Translations under genes and position numbers: made by a program | In this document: piece after piece, positions 42,885 to 53,013 of the stretch | Layout of the letters: each line of letters begins with the position of its first letter | How positions within the stretch are numbered: the stretch's first letter is position 1 | Assembly (NCBI GenBank): GCA_022870745.1 | Contig: CP085323.1 | Coordinates: 372,001 to 436,000, forward strand | From: Silvibacterium acidisoli | GTDB lineage: Bacteria; Acidobacteriota; Terriglobia; Terriglobales; Acidobacteriaceae | Direction of reading: 5' to 3' | DNA length: 64,000 nt | Notes under the pieces: model-generated | Seen by the model: only the letters and a program-made list of their open reading frames with translations | Told to the model about the DNA's origin: nothing | Database searches by the model: none

Positions 42885-45800
42885 ATGTTGAAAAGACTTT
42901 TCAGTTTCGTATTCGCATTTGCCATTGTCTTCGCCCTTCTCGTTGCTCCCTTCACCGCTCCCGCACAACAGACTCTCGGTGGCATCACGGGAGAAGTCTC
43001 CGACTCTTCCGGCGGCTCCGTTGCAGGCACCACCGTCACGCTGGTCGGAGACCAGAACGGCCTGACGCGCACGGTGAAGACAAACGACGCAGGCGGCTAT
43101 CTCTTTCCCAGTCTTCCCATCGGAACCTACACGCTGACTTTCACCCATGACGGTTACGATTCGCAGAAGATACCATCCGTAGCCGTGCAGGCCGACCGCA
43201 CCGCGACCATCAACACGCAGCTCAAGGTCGGCGAGGTAAGCACCTCAGTGACCGTGCAGGAGACGGCGCTCATGAATGCCGTCGACACCACCAACGGCTA
43301 CGTCATGGACAAAGCGCAGATTGACGCCGTGCCGCTGCCCACCGGCAGCTTCACCGGCGTGGCGATCCTCGCGCCGGGTGTGAACGCTGAACTGCCCGGC
43401 GGCACCGGCTCCAACAGCGGCCTCGGCAATGCGCCGATCTGGGCCAACGGCCAACGCGACACATCGAATAGCTTCCTGCTGAACGGCGTCGACGCAAGCA
43501 ACCTCTTCAACGGCAAAAGCACCAGCCAGGTCGCTTCGGCCCGCATCGTCAACAACACCGGCACGGGCAACGCGGGTGCAGGCGGAGTCGAACAGAGCAG
43601 CGCATCGGTGTATCTCGCCATCGGCAATGCCCTGCCGACGCCGGCCCCGGAGACGCTGCAGGAAGTTCGCGTAAACACTTCCATGTACGACGCCCAGCAG
43701 GGCTCAACATCGGGCGCGCACATCGACATGAGCACCGACAGCGGCACCAACGCCTATCACGCGCAGGCCTATGTCCACCGCGGCACGGACTGGCTCAATG
43801 CCGCGCCCTTTTTCTTCAAGCAGTCGACCGCCATTCCAGAGAACGAGAAGGTTCCGCAACTGCACCGTTACATCGCTGGCGGGTCGTTCGGCGGCCCCAT
43901 CATCAAGGACAAGCTCTTCGGCTACCTCGCCTACCAGCACGTACATATTTCCGACCAGGAGATCGGTATCTCGCGACTCGCCGTGCCCACGGGGCTGACG
44001 GACGACCGCAGCACCGGCGCGCTCGCAGCCGTGGCAAACGAGAACTTCGGCACGAACATGAGCGCAGCCGACATCAGTCCGGTGGCCCAGTACCTGATGC
44101 AGTACAAGCTACCCAACGGCCAGTATCTTGTGCCCTCCGCCACGCCAGGCGTTATTCCAACCTACAACGACCCGTACAACACATCCATTCCCGGCACTTC
44201 GACCTTCACGGCTGATCAGGGAATCGCCAACATCGACTGGAACGCCAGCAGCAAGGACACCCTGGCGCTGAAGTACTACTACCAGCACGATCCGCTCGAT
44301 GCTCCCTATGCCTACTCGAGCGTTGCAGGCTTCAACCAGAAGCTCGACACCGGCAGCCAGGTGTTTTCGATCAACAACACGCAGATCATCAAGCCCAACC
44401 TCAGCGTGACGGAAGTCTTCGGCTTCATCCGCGAGAAGGCTTATGGTGTAAACGACCAGCCCTTTACGCCGCAGGAAGCAGGCATCAATACCTTCGGTTC
44501 AACCTACTTCCCCGGCATCAGCATCATCGACGACTTCGGAAACTCGTCGCCCAACAATCCGAACGACGTATACAACGCCACGATGAACATCGGTCCCGGC
44601 GCCCTCACACAGTCGCCCTTTACCGGACTATTCCAGAACCGGTGGATGCCCTCCGCCAACGCCATCTGGACGCTTGGAAGACATACCGTCACCTTCGGCG
44701 GCAGCTACTCGTACACGCAGCTGAACGTGCGCAATGAACGCACCGGCAAAGGCATGATCGCCAGCGCTGATTTCGGCAACTTCCTTGAAGGCAATCTCGC
44801 CTACCAGAACGACGACTTCACCACCACGTCATTCATGCTGGGCAACGCGAACCGCTACTATCGCGCCAACCAGGTCGGTACCTACATTCAGGACAAGTTC
44901 CAGGCGACACCGACTCTCAGCCTCACCGCTGGTCTACGCTGGGACTGGAACGGCGGCCTTACCGAAAAGTACGGCCGCATCTTCAACTTCGATCCTTCGC
45001 TTTACTCCTTCGACGGCAGCGAGGTCACCAGCAATGGCTTCATCATCGCCGGCAACAACAAGCAGTACCCGACAGCCGGAGTCAGCGACACCACGCTCAC
45101 CGGCCGCCAGTGGGGCTTCGGTCCACGCCTGGGTCTCGCCTGGCAACCGAGCAAGTTCGACGGCAAGGTCGTTGTGCGCTCCGGCGTTGGCATGTACTAC
45201 GATCGCGGCGAGCTCTTCACCTATCTCTCGCCCGGCTACGCTGCTGGAGAAGTCACCGGTGGCCCCTTCGGCGTAACCATGACGCCGCCCTTCGTCAACA
45301 CCGTACAGTGCGATCCTGACAATCCCGGCCCAACGGTCGCCTCGCAATGCACCGGCACCATCAACCTCTCGAACCCGTGGGGCACCACGCCCGGCATTCA
45401 GCCAAGCGGCAATCCCGCGGACATCAACAAATATCTGCCCTCCCTCTCCGAGATCGAGAATGGCGCGGCGCTCTTCTCCTTCGCCAACTACAACCGCGCC
45501 AACAAACTGCCTTATTCGATCAACTACACGCTCGACATTCAGTGGCAGCCTCGCAACGATCTCGCCATTGACATCGGCTACCAGGGCAATGTGGGACGCC
45601 ACCAGGTCATCCCGCTGCCCTTCAACCAGGCCAACACCGCCTCGCCAACTCGTCCCATCAACGGCCAGAACTACACCTACGGCTACAGCGTGCAGGTTCC
45701 CGATGCGTCGAATGGCCAGTATTACAACGGAGCTCCGGCCACACTGGCGGATGGCACCAAGTACCTCTGGACCTATGAAGGCGGCAACATCGATATGCGC

Positions 45801-46742
45801 GTGCCCTACCTTGGCTACTCGGCCGAGTCGGAAAGCTACACCGCAGCGGGCCTCTCCGCCTACAACGCGCTCGTTGTCCACGTGGACAAGCGCATCAGCC
45901 ACGGATTGCAGGCGGGCTTCTCCTACACGTATTCCCACTCGCTCGACGAACAGAGCGCGATGGGCCTGTTCTACAACGGCAATAACCCAAACGATCCGCA
46001 CGACGGCTACGCTTCGTCGGACTTCGACCGCACCCACGTCTTCAACTTCACCTACGCCTACACGCTGCCCAATGCCTTCAAGGAGAATTCGTGGGCAGGC
46101 CGCGTCGTCGATGGCTGGACACTGCAGGGCCTGACCGTCATCCAGAGTGGCCAACCTTACAGCGTTATCGACTACTCGGGCGCAGTCGGCAGCATTTACT
46201 ACGGCGTCTCCGACGGCATCACCAATCCGATCGTGCCGCTTGCTCCGGGCTGCACGCCGAAGAAGGCTTACACCGGAACCTCGGGCGCTTTCGGCACGCC
46301 GGCACTCGATGCCACTTGCTTCACGCTTCCCTTGTTGCCTGCCGGCGGCCTCGGCGGCGCAATTCCCTCGAACGATACCTTTGAAACCAACTTCACCAGC
46401 GGCCAACGCAACATTCTTCGCCAGTCCTACCAGAAGCGCGCTGACGCCTCACTGGCAAAATCCTTCAAGCTGAATGAAAACATCACGGGACGTTACACCT
46501 TCGACGTCTTCAACCTCACCAACACGTCAAGCTTCGATATCCCCGGCGACAACGTGACGCAGAACGAGGGCTATAACGACTTCCCGGTCGTGGGAACCCC
46601 CTCGGCTCCAACCTCGGCGTCATGCGCAAATAACACCGCGCCCTCTGGAACCTTCTTCAACTGCCCGGCTGGGCTCGGTTACACGACACACACCATCGGA
46701 AGTCCAAGACAGATCCAGATGTCTCTGCGACTTACATTCTAG
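42885..46742 (+). CDS. TonB-dependent receptor, Oar-like, with carboxypeptidase-regulatory domain
   Basis: 1285 residues from ATG 42885 (TTG 42882 is in frame). Signal peptide (LFSFVFAFAIVFALLVAPFTAPAQ); carboxypeptidase-regulatory beta domain (GGITGEVSDSSGGSVAGTTV, GGYLFPSLPIGTYTLTF); plug (MDKAQIDAVPLPTGSFTGVA, ANGQRDTSNSFLLNGVDAS); large beta barrel ending in IQMSLRLTF with the terminal Phe expected for BAM. Acidobacteria use such receptors for uptake of large or scarce substrates. It lies 275 bp after the AtzH-like gene and 53 bp before a converging catabolic operon, so it could import the substrate of the island. Confidence 0.93.
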   Translation: MLKRLFSFVFAFAIVFALLVAPFTAPAQQTLGGITGEVSDSSGGSVAGTTVTLVGDQNGLTRTVKTNDAGGYLFPSLPIGTYTLTFTHDGYDSQKIPSVAVQADRTATINTQLKVGEVSTSVTVQETALMNAVDTTNGYVMDKAQIDAVPLPTGSFTGVAILAPGVNAELPGGTGSNSGLGNAPIWANGQRDTSNSFLLNGVDASNLFNGKSTSQVASARIVNNTGTGNAGAGGVEQSSASVYLAIGNALPTPAPETLQEVRVNTSMYDAQQGSTSGAHIDMSTDSGTNAYHAQAYVHRGTDWLNAAPFFFKQSTAIPENEKVPQLHRYIAGGSFGGPIIKDKLFGYLAYQHVHISDQEIGISRLAVPTGLTDDRSTGALAAVANENFGTNMSAADISPVAQYLMQYKLPNGQYLVPSATPGVIPTYNDPYNTSIPGTSTFTADQGIANIDWNASSKDTLALKYYYQHDPLDAPYAYSSVAGFNQKLDTGSQVFSINNTQIIKPNLSVTEVFGFIREKAYGVNDQPFTPQEAGINTFGSTYFPGISIIDDFGNSSPNNPNDVYNATMNIGPGALTQSPFTGLFQNRWMPSANAIWTLGRHTVTFGGSYSYTQLNVRNERTGKGMIASADFGNFLEGNLAYQNDDFTTTSFMLGNANRYYRANQVGTYIQDKFQATPTLSLTAGLRWDWNGGLTEKYGRIFNFDPSLYSFDGSEVTSNGFIIAGNNKQYPTAGVSDTTLTGRQWGFGPRLGLAWQPSKFDGKVVVRSGVGMYYDRGELFTYLSPGYAAGEVTGGPFGVTMTPPFVNTVQCDPDNPGPTVASQCTGTINLSNPWGTTPGIQPSGNPADINKYLPSLSEIENGAALFSFANYNRANKLPYSINYTLDIQWQPRNDLAIDIGYQGNVGRHQVIPLPFNQANTASPTRPINGQNYTYGYSVQVPDASNGQYYNGAPATLADGTKYLWTYEGGNIDMRVPYLGYSAESESYTAAGLSAYNALVVHVDKRISHGLQAGFSYTYSHSLDEQSAMGLFYNGNNPNDPHDGYASSDFDRTHVFNFTYAYTLPNAFKENSWAGRVVDGWTLQGLTVIQSGQPYSVIDYSGAVGSIYYGVSDGITNPIVPLAPGCTPKKAYTGTSGAFGTPALDATCFTLPLLPAGGLGGAIPSNDTFETNFTSGQRNILRQSYQKRADASLAKSFKLNENITGRYTFDVFNLTNTSSFDIPGDNVTQNEGYNDFPVVGTPSAPTSASCANNTAPSGTFFNCPAGLGYTTHTIGSPRQIQMSLRLTF

Positions 46743-46760
46743 CCAGGGTCCAGAAACAGA

Positions 46761-46794
46761 AATGCCCGGAACGATCACAATCGTTTCGGGCATT
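46761..46794. terminator. bidirectional terminator
   Basis: 15-bp stem (arms AATGCCCGGAACGAT and ATCGTTTCGGGCATT, one G-U pair), loop CACA, between the convergent receptor gene and the DUF3891 operon. Confidence 0.85.
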
Positions 46795-46795
46795 C

Positions 46796-47617
46796 CTATT
46801 TTGTAACTGTGACCACAAGTTTTTCAACCGGCGCAGCGTGAAACTGCCGTTGTAAATCCCCCGCCGTTGCAAACAACTTCCCTTCGACAAAGCGAGCGGG
46901 AAACGTGAAAGACAAAGTCGGCTCGTTGAAGGGGTAAGGGTCGAGCCGGAAGCAGCGCTCCCCGCAGGATTCGACTGCGACCGTCGTGTGGTCACCATCA
47001 TTCATCGCAAGCGGATGCAGCAACGTCGCGGGATCGCGATAATCCACACAGGTGAGAAGAGAAAGATTGTCGACCGCCTGCAGCAGCCGGAAGTGATCGA
47101 GAATCGTCGCCTCGCTCTTATTGGCTGACGCCAGGGAATTGTCGTCAAGAATGCGGGCTCGCAGTTGCTGCTGCAGTTCCTTCTTCCCGGCGAGAAATGC
47201 GTCGAGCAACGGCAGCTGCGCCGGGGCAATCGTCGAGCGATCCGCCCGCTCAGTCAGCAGGTTGTAGGTGTGCATCGAGACGAGGATCGCGGCATAGGCA
47301 TCTTCCTCGGCAATCAGGCGGAGGGCCCGCCCACGCACGGCGAGGTAATCTTCGAGATCGATCTCCTCAAACGCCGAATACTTCCCCACCAGCTCGACAG
47401 AAAACGCGCTGGGCTTTCCCATCTTCGTGATCTGAGGCTCCGCATCGCGGGCAAGCCATCCATCATCGTGCCGTGCAATGCCTTTCAGCACATGCGTTCG
47501 CGGCTCGGGAGATCGAAATACGTCATTGCCCCAGTGCTCGGCGAAGGCTCCCGCCAGCCTCGCGTGATCGACGTGCGTCACCAGCCACCATCCGGATCCG
47601 GTTTCAAGCCGCAGCAT
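46796..47617 (-). CDS. DUF3891 family protein
   Basis: 273 residues. N-terminus GSGWWLVTHVDHARLAGAFAEHWGND, then GIARHDDGW and VSMHTYNLLTERAD: repeated His/Asp motifs give it the look of a metal-dependent HD-like hydrolase. No biochemistry is known to me. It starts directly after the permease stop (TAG then ATG) and is the last of seven coupled genes, next to creatininase and transporter functions, so an auxiliary hydrolase is plausible. Confidence 0.85.
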   Translation of the reverse strand: MLRLETGSGWWLVTHVDHARLAGAFAEHWGNDVFRSPEPRTHVLKGIARHDDGWLARDAEPQITKMGKPSAFSVELVGKYSAFEEIDLEDYLAVRGRALRLIAEEDAYAAILVSMHTYNLLTERADRSTIAPAQLPLLDAFLAGKKELQQQLRARILDDNSLASANKSEATILDHFRLLQAVDNLSLLTCVDYRDPATLLHPLAMNDGDHTTVAVESCGERCFRLDPYPFNEPTLSFTFPARFVEGKLFATAGDLQRQFHAAPVEKLVVTVTK

Positions 47618-48406
47618 CTATTCCACCTCCGGAGTACGCGCCGACTCGTGCCAGTTGTGCAGAAAGTACCACTCCAGCCCGGCGACGATGAAGTAAAAAA
47701 CAAACCCCAGCACGGCAGAGGCGGCAATCAGCGCGAAGAGGTAATCCGTTTGCAGCTGCTGCGAAGAGTAGATGATCGAGTAGCCCAGGCCGCCCTGTCC
47801 AACGCTGCTGGAGCCGGCGAACAGCTCTCCGGTGATCGCGCCGATCACCGCAATACCGGCTGAGATCCGAACGCCCACGAACAGCGCGGGAATCGCATGA
47901 GGCAGCCGCAGCTTGAATAGAATCTGACCCCGCGTCGCATTGTGCATAAGGAAGAGGTGAACAAGGTTCTCGTCCACGCTGACCATGCCCTGCGTTGTAT
48001 TGGCGATGATCGGGGCCAGGCAGATGATGAAGGTGATCAGTGTGACCGAACCTGTCCCGGCGCCAACCCACATCAGTATCAGCGGAGCAATCGCGACGAT
48101 GGGAACGGTTTGTAACAGCAACGTATACGGATAGAACATCCTCCGGACCCAACGCGACTGGGCAAAAATCAACGAGATCCCGACTCCGGCAACAATGCTC
48201 GCGGCCAATCCCAATGCCGCTGCGAATGCGGTGATGGCGAAGGAATGCACCAGCGATGCCCACCTGTCCACTGCTACCTGCCCGACCTTCGCGGGGGACG
48301 GCAGCATGAAAGGTGGCACATGTCCGAACCAGATAACGCACTGCCAGAGCAACAGGAGCACCGCAAAAATCGCGACGGCATTCAAAGCACCAGTGAGCCG
48401 CTTCAT
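47618..48406 (-). CDS. ABC transporter permease (Tau/Ssu/Thi type)
   Basis: 262 residues, six helices. The EAA loop (RLPHAIPALFVGVRISAGIAVIGAITGEL) and MLPSPAKVGQVAVDRWASLVHSF are typical of permeases for nitrate, taurine, sulfonate or pyrimidine uptake. Overlaps the ATPase gene by 4 bp. The matching binding protein is likely the lipoprotein at 54895. Confidence 0.93.
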   Translation of the reverse strand: MKRLTGALNAVAIFAVLLLLWQCVIWFGHVPPFMLPSPAKVGQVAVDRWASLVHSFAITAFAAALGLAASIVAGVGISLIFAQSRWVRRMFYPYTLLLQTVPIVAIAPLILMWVGAGTGSVTLITFIICLAPIIANTTQGMVSVDENLVHLFLMHNATRGQILFKLRLPHAIPALFVGVRISAGIAVIGAITGELFAGSSSVGQGGLGYSIIYSSQQLQTDYLFALIAASAVLGFVFYFIVAGLEWYFLHNWHESARTPEVE

Positions 48407-49161
48407 GCTCGGGCCTCGCGCAGCAGGCGGGAAATCCGGGTAACCGTCTGCTCATATTCGAGCGTGGATCGCAAATCACCATTGCGTTCCTGATCAAATG
48501 CTATTGGCAGATCGGCATGGATGCGACCTGGATTTGGAGCCAGCACCACGATGCGCGTCGATAGGAAGACCGCTTCTGCAACCGAATGGGTTACAAATAC
48601 CACGGTCCATTTCTGCTCTTCGCGCAACCGCAATAGTTCTTCATTCAGCCGGTCGCGGGAAATCTCATCGAGCGCAGCAAACGGCTCGTCAAGCAGCAGC
48701 AATCGCGGTCCGGTCGCCAGCGCGCGGGCAATCGAGACACGCATCTTCATGCCGCCTGACAACTCGCGCGGATAGGCTCGGCTCACATGCCCCAAACCAA
48801 CCAGCTCCAGCAGGCTGCTCACCCGTTCGCGGCGCTTTTCGCGAGGGATGCGTTCAAGTTCCAGCCCCAGGCCCACATTCGACTCCACCGTTCGCCACGG
48901 CAGCAGCGTCGCGTCCTGAAAAATGAACGACATTGTCTCGCGGGCATTGCGCGGGGTCATGCCATCAATAACGATGCTGCCCTCAGTCGCGGGCGTAAGA
49001 CCGGATATGAGCTTCAACACCGTCGACTTGCCGCAACCGGACGGGCCAACGAGGCTAATAAACTCGCCCTTCGCGACAGTAAGGTTCAGGTCATCGAGGA
49101 TCATCCGGCCGTTCGCGTACCGCTTGCGGATCCCCTTCAGTTCAATTTGCGGCGCGATCAT
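48403..49161 (-). CDS. ABC transporter ATPase (Tau/Ssu/Thi type)
   Basis: 252 residues from ATG 49161, overlapping the upstream hydrolase stop (ATGA); a longer frame to 49248 is unlikely. Walker A GPSGCGKST, Q-loop FIFQDATLLPW, signature LSGGMKMRVSIARAL, Walker B LLLLDEPFAALD, switch VFVTHSVAEAV. Drives import through the adjoining permease. Confidence 0.95.
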   Translation of the reverse strand: MIAPQIELKGIRKRYANGRMILDDLNLTVAKGEFISLVGPSGCGKSTVLKLISGLTPATEGSIVIDGMTPRNARETMSFIFQDATLLPWRTVESNVGLGLELERIPREKRRERVSSLLELVGLGHVSRAYPRELSGGMKMRVSIARALATGPRLLLLDEPFAALDEISRDRLNEELLRLREEQKWTVVFVTHSVAEAVFLSTRIVVLAPNPGRIHADLPIAFDQERNGDLRSTLEYEQTVTRISRLLREARA

Positions 49162-50861
49162 GCCGTATCTCCTCGCAGCGGCAGGTGGAGAGCCGAAGGC
49201 CTCTCCGCGTCGTGGTATACGATCTGCGTCGAGCGCACCCAGTCCCACGAAGTGGCGCGGGCTGAAGGCACATCCCCACCTGGGTTGCGGTCGTAAAGCG
49301 GGAAGGCGCTGCTGGCAATCTCAAGACAAATACGATCGCCGCTCTCGAAGCGGCACGAGGTGGGCTCAAGCTCAAAGCTCCAGAGGTGAATCCGGTCAGG
49401 CTCGTATACGCCATCAAAAAGCATCTGCGAGCGGGCAATGCCGATGCAGACAAAATCCGCACGGCCGTCCGTGCGCACGCGCACGAGCTTCGCCGTGAAG
49501 TCCGTGCTGTTTGCCGAGGCAGCGCAATAGAGCGAGACCCGCGGCGAACCCAGAACTGCTATCGGCTCTTCAAGAGCCCGCGTCGTGTAAACCAGCACAT
49601 TGTTGCCCATCTCAAGCGACGACTGGTTATAGGAACCGCTCACCGCTCCAGGACCGGGCGAAGGCACAGGCACCTCAGGGTCATAGACGAAGATATCTGT
49701 CGCCTCGTCGGACGAAGGCGGTATCGCATCAAGCGTCCCGTCGCCTTTGCGCGAGTTGGCGCGGCCTTCGCTGTGCAGAAACAGGGTAAGAGCCGTACTT
49801 TCGGGCCATTCGCTCGCTGCATGCCACTTGTTTTCGAAAAGAGAAAAGTGCCGTACACGCGGCTCCCGGGAAAAGTCGCCCGTATCCTTCAGCCAATGAT
49901 TGAACCAGCGCAGCAGGATATCGTCGGTATCGATCAACGCCTCCACGCCAAAATTCACTTCGCCGATCTGGTCGCCCCACGGAATGTGAACCCATGGCCC
50001 GGCAAGCAGGTACTGGTTCTCCCGCGCAAAGGCACTCCCGGCATGCTCTCGCAAGGCGACATAGCCATCAATCGTTCCATGCAGGTACGTGTCGTACCAC
50101 CCGGAAATATGCAGCGCAGGAATTTGTATCTGTTGCAGGCACGTACTGATGTCCAATGCTCTCCAGTAATCTCCTGCGCGATCATGATCGAACCAATCAC
50201 GCACATAGCTGGGCAAGGCTTCCGAACGAATCGCCGGATGATCGCGAAACGGCAGTACGTTTGCCTGGCTTCGTAAGTCCGCCCATGCAGCTTCCAATCG
50301 ATTACTCTCTTCGCGCAGTCCGAGGCGGCGCGCGTCCATCTTAAGCATCTGCAGGCCCCAGCCCATGCTCGACGCGAGCCGCAGCGCACCGTTGTGATAG
50401 AACCAACCACGATAGAGATCGACGGCAGCCATGCCCGGCGCGATACAAACCAGTCCTTCAGGCTGCTCCGCTGCGGCTAGAAATTGCGTGACGCCCTGAT
50501 ATGAGAAGCCGTACATGCCGAAGCGCCCGTTCGACTCGGGCCGCGTCCGCAGCCATGCGATGGTGTCTGCGCCGTCATTGCGTTCGCTGCGGAAGGGATA
50601 AAACTCGCCCTCGGAATCGCCTCGCCCCCGCACATCCTGGATGACCACGTTATAACCGTGCCGTGCAAACCACACTGGATGCGCATAGACGACCGTGGAT
50701 GCAATATCGCGGCCATACGGCTGCCGCATCAGCAACGTTGGATGAGGCCCGGGCTCGGCAGGATAGTAATGGTCGGAAACCAGCTCGGCTCCATCGCGCA
50801 TGGCGCAACGCAGGCCGCGTTCCAGCCTCACCCCGTTGCCACAGTCGATGAAGTCAGTCAT
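49158..50861 (-). CDS. CocE/NonD family hydrolase
   Basis: 567 residues. Alpha/beta-hydrolase with nucleophile Ser in GMYGFSYQGVTQ and an N-terminal LMRQPYGRDIAS, NVVIQDVRGRGDSEGEF; C-terminal jelly-roll (PepX_C) from about 330. Family members cleave esters or amides (cocaine esterase, glutaryl acylase, X-Pro peptidase). No signal peptide, so cytosolic. Overlaps both neighbours by 4 bp; in this operon it likely hydrolyses an acyl or ester intermediate. Confidence 0.92.
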   Translation of the reverse strand: MTDFIDCGNGVRLERGLRCAMRDGAELVSDHYYPAEPGPHPTLLMRQPYGRDIASTVVYAHPVWFARHGYNVVIQDVRGRGDSEGEFYPFRSERNDGADTIAWLRTRPESNGRFGMYGFSYQGVTQFLAAAEQPEGLVCIAPGMAAVDLYRGWFYHNGALRLASSMGWGLQMLKMDARRLGLREESNRLEAAWADLRSQANVLPFRDHPAIRSEALPSYVRDWFDHDRAGDYWRALDISTCLQQIQIPALHISGWYDTYLHGTIDGYVALREHAGSAFARENQYLLAGPWVHIPWGDQIGEVNFGVEALIDTDDILLRWFNHWLKDTGDFSREPRVRHFSLFENKWHAASEWPESTALTLFLHSEGRANSRKGDGTLDAIPPSSDEATDIFVYDPEVPVPSPGPGAVSGSYNQSSLEMGNNVLVYTTRALEEPIAVLGSPRVSLYCAASANSTDFTAKLVRVRTDGRADFVCIGIARSQMLFDGVYEPDRIHLWSFELEPTSCRFESGDRICLEIASSAFPLYDRNPGGDVPSARATSWDWVRSTQIVYHDAERPSALHLPLRGDTA

Positions 50862-51652
50862 GGGCGGTAATGATTTTCGTAGCGTGCCATCGCTTCGAGC
50901 GCTGCGGCAATGCGCATTGCGGCTGCCTCAATCCAGCGCTCGCCATTCTCCGCAGTTGCCGGGCGCGGATCGCCCATCACGCCGCTCGGAGCAATGTCGC
51001 GTGTGAGCCATGCAAAGTTCGCGGGAGAATTCTCCGGCTTCAGCAACTCCGGCTTTCCAACGTCTGCGATGTAGTTCACCGTGTAGGCGCTGGTGTCTAC
51101 CAGCTCCGGGGTGCCCGCGAGCAGAAACGCAGTCTCTATCTCTCCCGCATGGAAGCCATACGCCTTCTCCTGTTCGCTGACCCCTTCGAAAGAAATACCT
51201 CCCGAGCCGAACAACGAGAAAGTCCGCAGCCCGAATTCAGCGCGAAGGTCGCGAGCCATTACGTCCACCAGCGACGAATTTCCGCCGTGCGTGTTGTAAA
51301 GCGCAATCTTCTTGAATCCTGAAGCATGCAGGCTCGCGCCCAGGTCCCGCACCACTGCCATGAATGTCGATGCCGAAACAGAAAGCGTGCCCGGGAAACC
51401 GATGTGCTCGTTGCTCTTGCCATAGCAGACCGGGGGCAGCGCGTAGACAGGCAGATCCTCGGGAAGCTTCGTCAACGCACGCCCCAGCAGGATGTTATTG
51501 ATGAGGGTATCGGTCGCGACCGGCAGGTGGTGCCCATGCTGCTCGATCGCTGCCGTCGGCAGCACCAGCAACGTTTCGTCTTTCGGCAATGCCTCGACCT
51601 GCTTCCAGTTCAGGTAAGCGAACTGCCTTGCATCGGGTATCCAGGTTTTCAT
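50858..51652 (-). CDS. creatininase family hydrolase
   Basis: 264 residues. Metal ligands visible: IEQHGHHLPVATDT (Glu, His, Asp), YNTHGGNSS (His), and HAGEIETAFLL (Glu). The family opens cyclic amidines/amides: creatininase, the riboflavin/F420 formamide hydrolase ArfB, and others. Substrate here unknown, but the fold fits ring opening of a small N-heterocycle. Overlaps both neighbours (ATGA). Confidence 0.93.
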   Translation of the reverse strand: MKTWIPDARQFAYLNWKQVEALPKDETLLVLPTAAIEQHGHHLPVATDTLINNILLGRALTKLPEDLPVYALPPVCYGKSNEHIGFPGTLSVSASTFMAVVRDLGASLHASGFKKIALYNTHGGNSSLVDVMARDLRAEFGLRTFSLFGSGGISFEGVSEQEKAYGFHAGEIETAFLLAGTPELVDTSAYTVNYIADVGKPELLKPENSPANFAWLTRDIAPSGVMGDPRPATAENGERWIEAAAMRIAAALEAMARYENHYRP

Positions 51653-53013
51653 CGCACTGTCTCTTCCGCAGGTTGAAAGCTCAACATCTTGCCGGGATTC
51701 AGCAATCCCTTCGGGTCATAGCGGCGCTTGGCCGCGAGCTGTACATTGTCTTCGCGGAAGCGCCCTCCATCTTCAACGTTGTTGACATGAGGATTCGCAA
51801 CAAACACGCCGATCTCACGGCAGTAGCGAATCATTTCCAGCAGCCGCTCTTCCGTCGTAAAGCGCACGAGTGGAATCGCTCCTGGAACAATTCGCCCAGC
51901 TCCGTTCTTCATGAACTCCATGTGGAAGAGAATCTCTTCGCCAAACTTTTCTTTCAGCAAACGAAACTGCTCCCGCACGCTGTCAGGATTGAAGCCGCAC
52001 TGCAGATAGGTGAAAGCCTCGTCCTGCTTGATGGCCCAGAGGGTGGTGTGGTTCCAGGTGTAGTCAGAGAGCAGCGGCGAGGTGCGCAGTCCAGCATAAT
52101 CGCCCGAATACGTTACTGTTGCAGATACGTTTCTTACCTCCTGCTCAAAGTCCTGCAACTGGTCGCGGGCGATCAGGAAGAATGCCAGGTCCTTCGCCTC
52201 GGTGCAGATGTTGCGGATCGGATAAAATGCGGACGGGATCGGCCATTCGAAGGTTGTAACCAGCCGCTTCGTCCACCTCGGATCATTCGCAATGCGCTCA
52301 CTGAAATCGTACGCCTTATCGAACCCGTCGAAGGCGACAGCGCACTGTGACCACTCGACTGCGGGCGTCAGCGCAAGCCAGATCCTGGTGATGATGCCGT
52401 TAGTGCCCCACGCGTGCAGAATTTCATGCACCGCTTCGCCTTCGTGCCGATGCACCTTCGGTTCGGCTTCCATGGTGACAACTTCAAGCGCTCGCACAGT
52501 GCCGAAGTCGCGCAGGCCACCGTGGGTAATCGAGCCGATGCCACCCGAGCCACCGCCGAGAAAACCGCCCAGAGTGGCCTTGGCAATCGTGCTCGGATAA
52601 CAACGCAACTCCCAGCCCGAGGTGCGGGCAGCGGTTTCGAGCACCCCAAGCCGCACGCCAGGTCCACAGACGGCAACGCCATCGGCAGTAATCTCATGGA
52701 TCGTATCCATACGCGAAAGGTCGAGTACGATGCCGCCGTGCAGCGGAATCGCCTGTCCATAGTTGCCGGTTCCCGCTCCACGCGCCGTCACCGGAACATC
52801 ATGCGCAAAACAGAAACGCAGCACCTCGCGGACTTCGTCCACATTCACCGGCTGAATCACTGCATCCGCGTGCTTGCCCTCAAGCTGTCTGCGCAGCACC
52901 GGAGAGTACCAGTAAAAATCCCGGGAGAGCCGCTCGACGATCGCAGGCTCGGTGATGAAACGCTGCGCATCCGCGATGATTCCCGGAATCGATTGCTTCA
53001 GGAGATCGCTCAT
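51649..53013 (-). CDS. FAD-binding oxidase (GlcD/PCMH type)
   Basis: 454 residues from ATG 53013, overlapping the deaminase stop. PCMH FAD domain: PVTARGAGTGNYGQAIPLHGGIVLDLSRM, CGPGVRLGVLETAAR, GGFLGGGSGGIGSITHGGLRD; C-terminal NPHVNNVEDGGRF and KRRYDPKGLLNPGKML are typical. Oxidises an alcohol, amine or hydroxy-acid to the keto or imine form. In this operon it probably follows the deaminase or precedes ring opening. Confidence 0.92.
   Translation of the reverse strand: MSDLLKQSIPGIIADAQRFITEPAIVERLSRDFYWYSPVLRRQLEGKHADAVIQPVNVDEVREVLRFCFAHDVPVTARGAGTGNYGQAIPLHGGIVLDLSRMDTIHEITADGVAVCGPGVRLGVLETAARTSGWELRCYPSTIAKATLGGFLGGGSGGIGSITHGGLRDFGTVRALEVVTMEAEPKVHRHEGEAVHEILHAWGTNGIITRIWLALTPAVEWSQCAVAFDGFDKAYDFSERIANDPRWTKRLVTTFEWPIPSAFYPIRNICTEAKDLAFFLIARDQLQDFEQEVRNVSATVTYSGDYAGLRTSPLLSDYTWNHTTLWAIKQDEAFTYLQCGFNPDSVREQFRLLKEKFGEEILFHMEFMKNGAGRIVPGAIPLVRFTTEERLLEMIRYCREIGVFVANPHVNNVEDGGRFREDNVQLAAKRRYDPKGLLNPGKMLSFQPAEETVR

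Noticed and set aside
44934-46406. 490-codon minus-strand ORF
   Set aside because: Antisense to the TonB-dependent receptor. Low-complexity Val/Arg/Ala composition typical of a shadow frame.
47604-48497. 297-codon minus-strand ORF over the permease
   Set aside because: Out of frame with the permease, which has the EAA motif and exact ATGA junctions.
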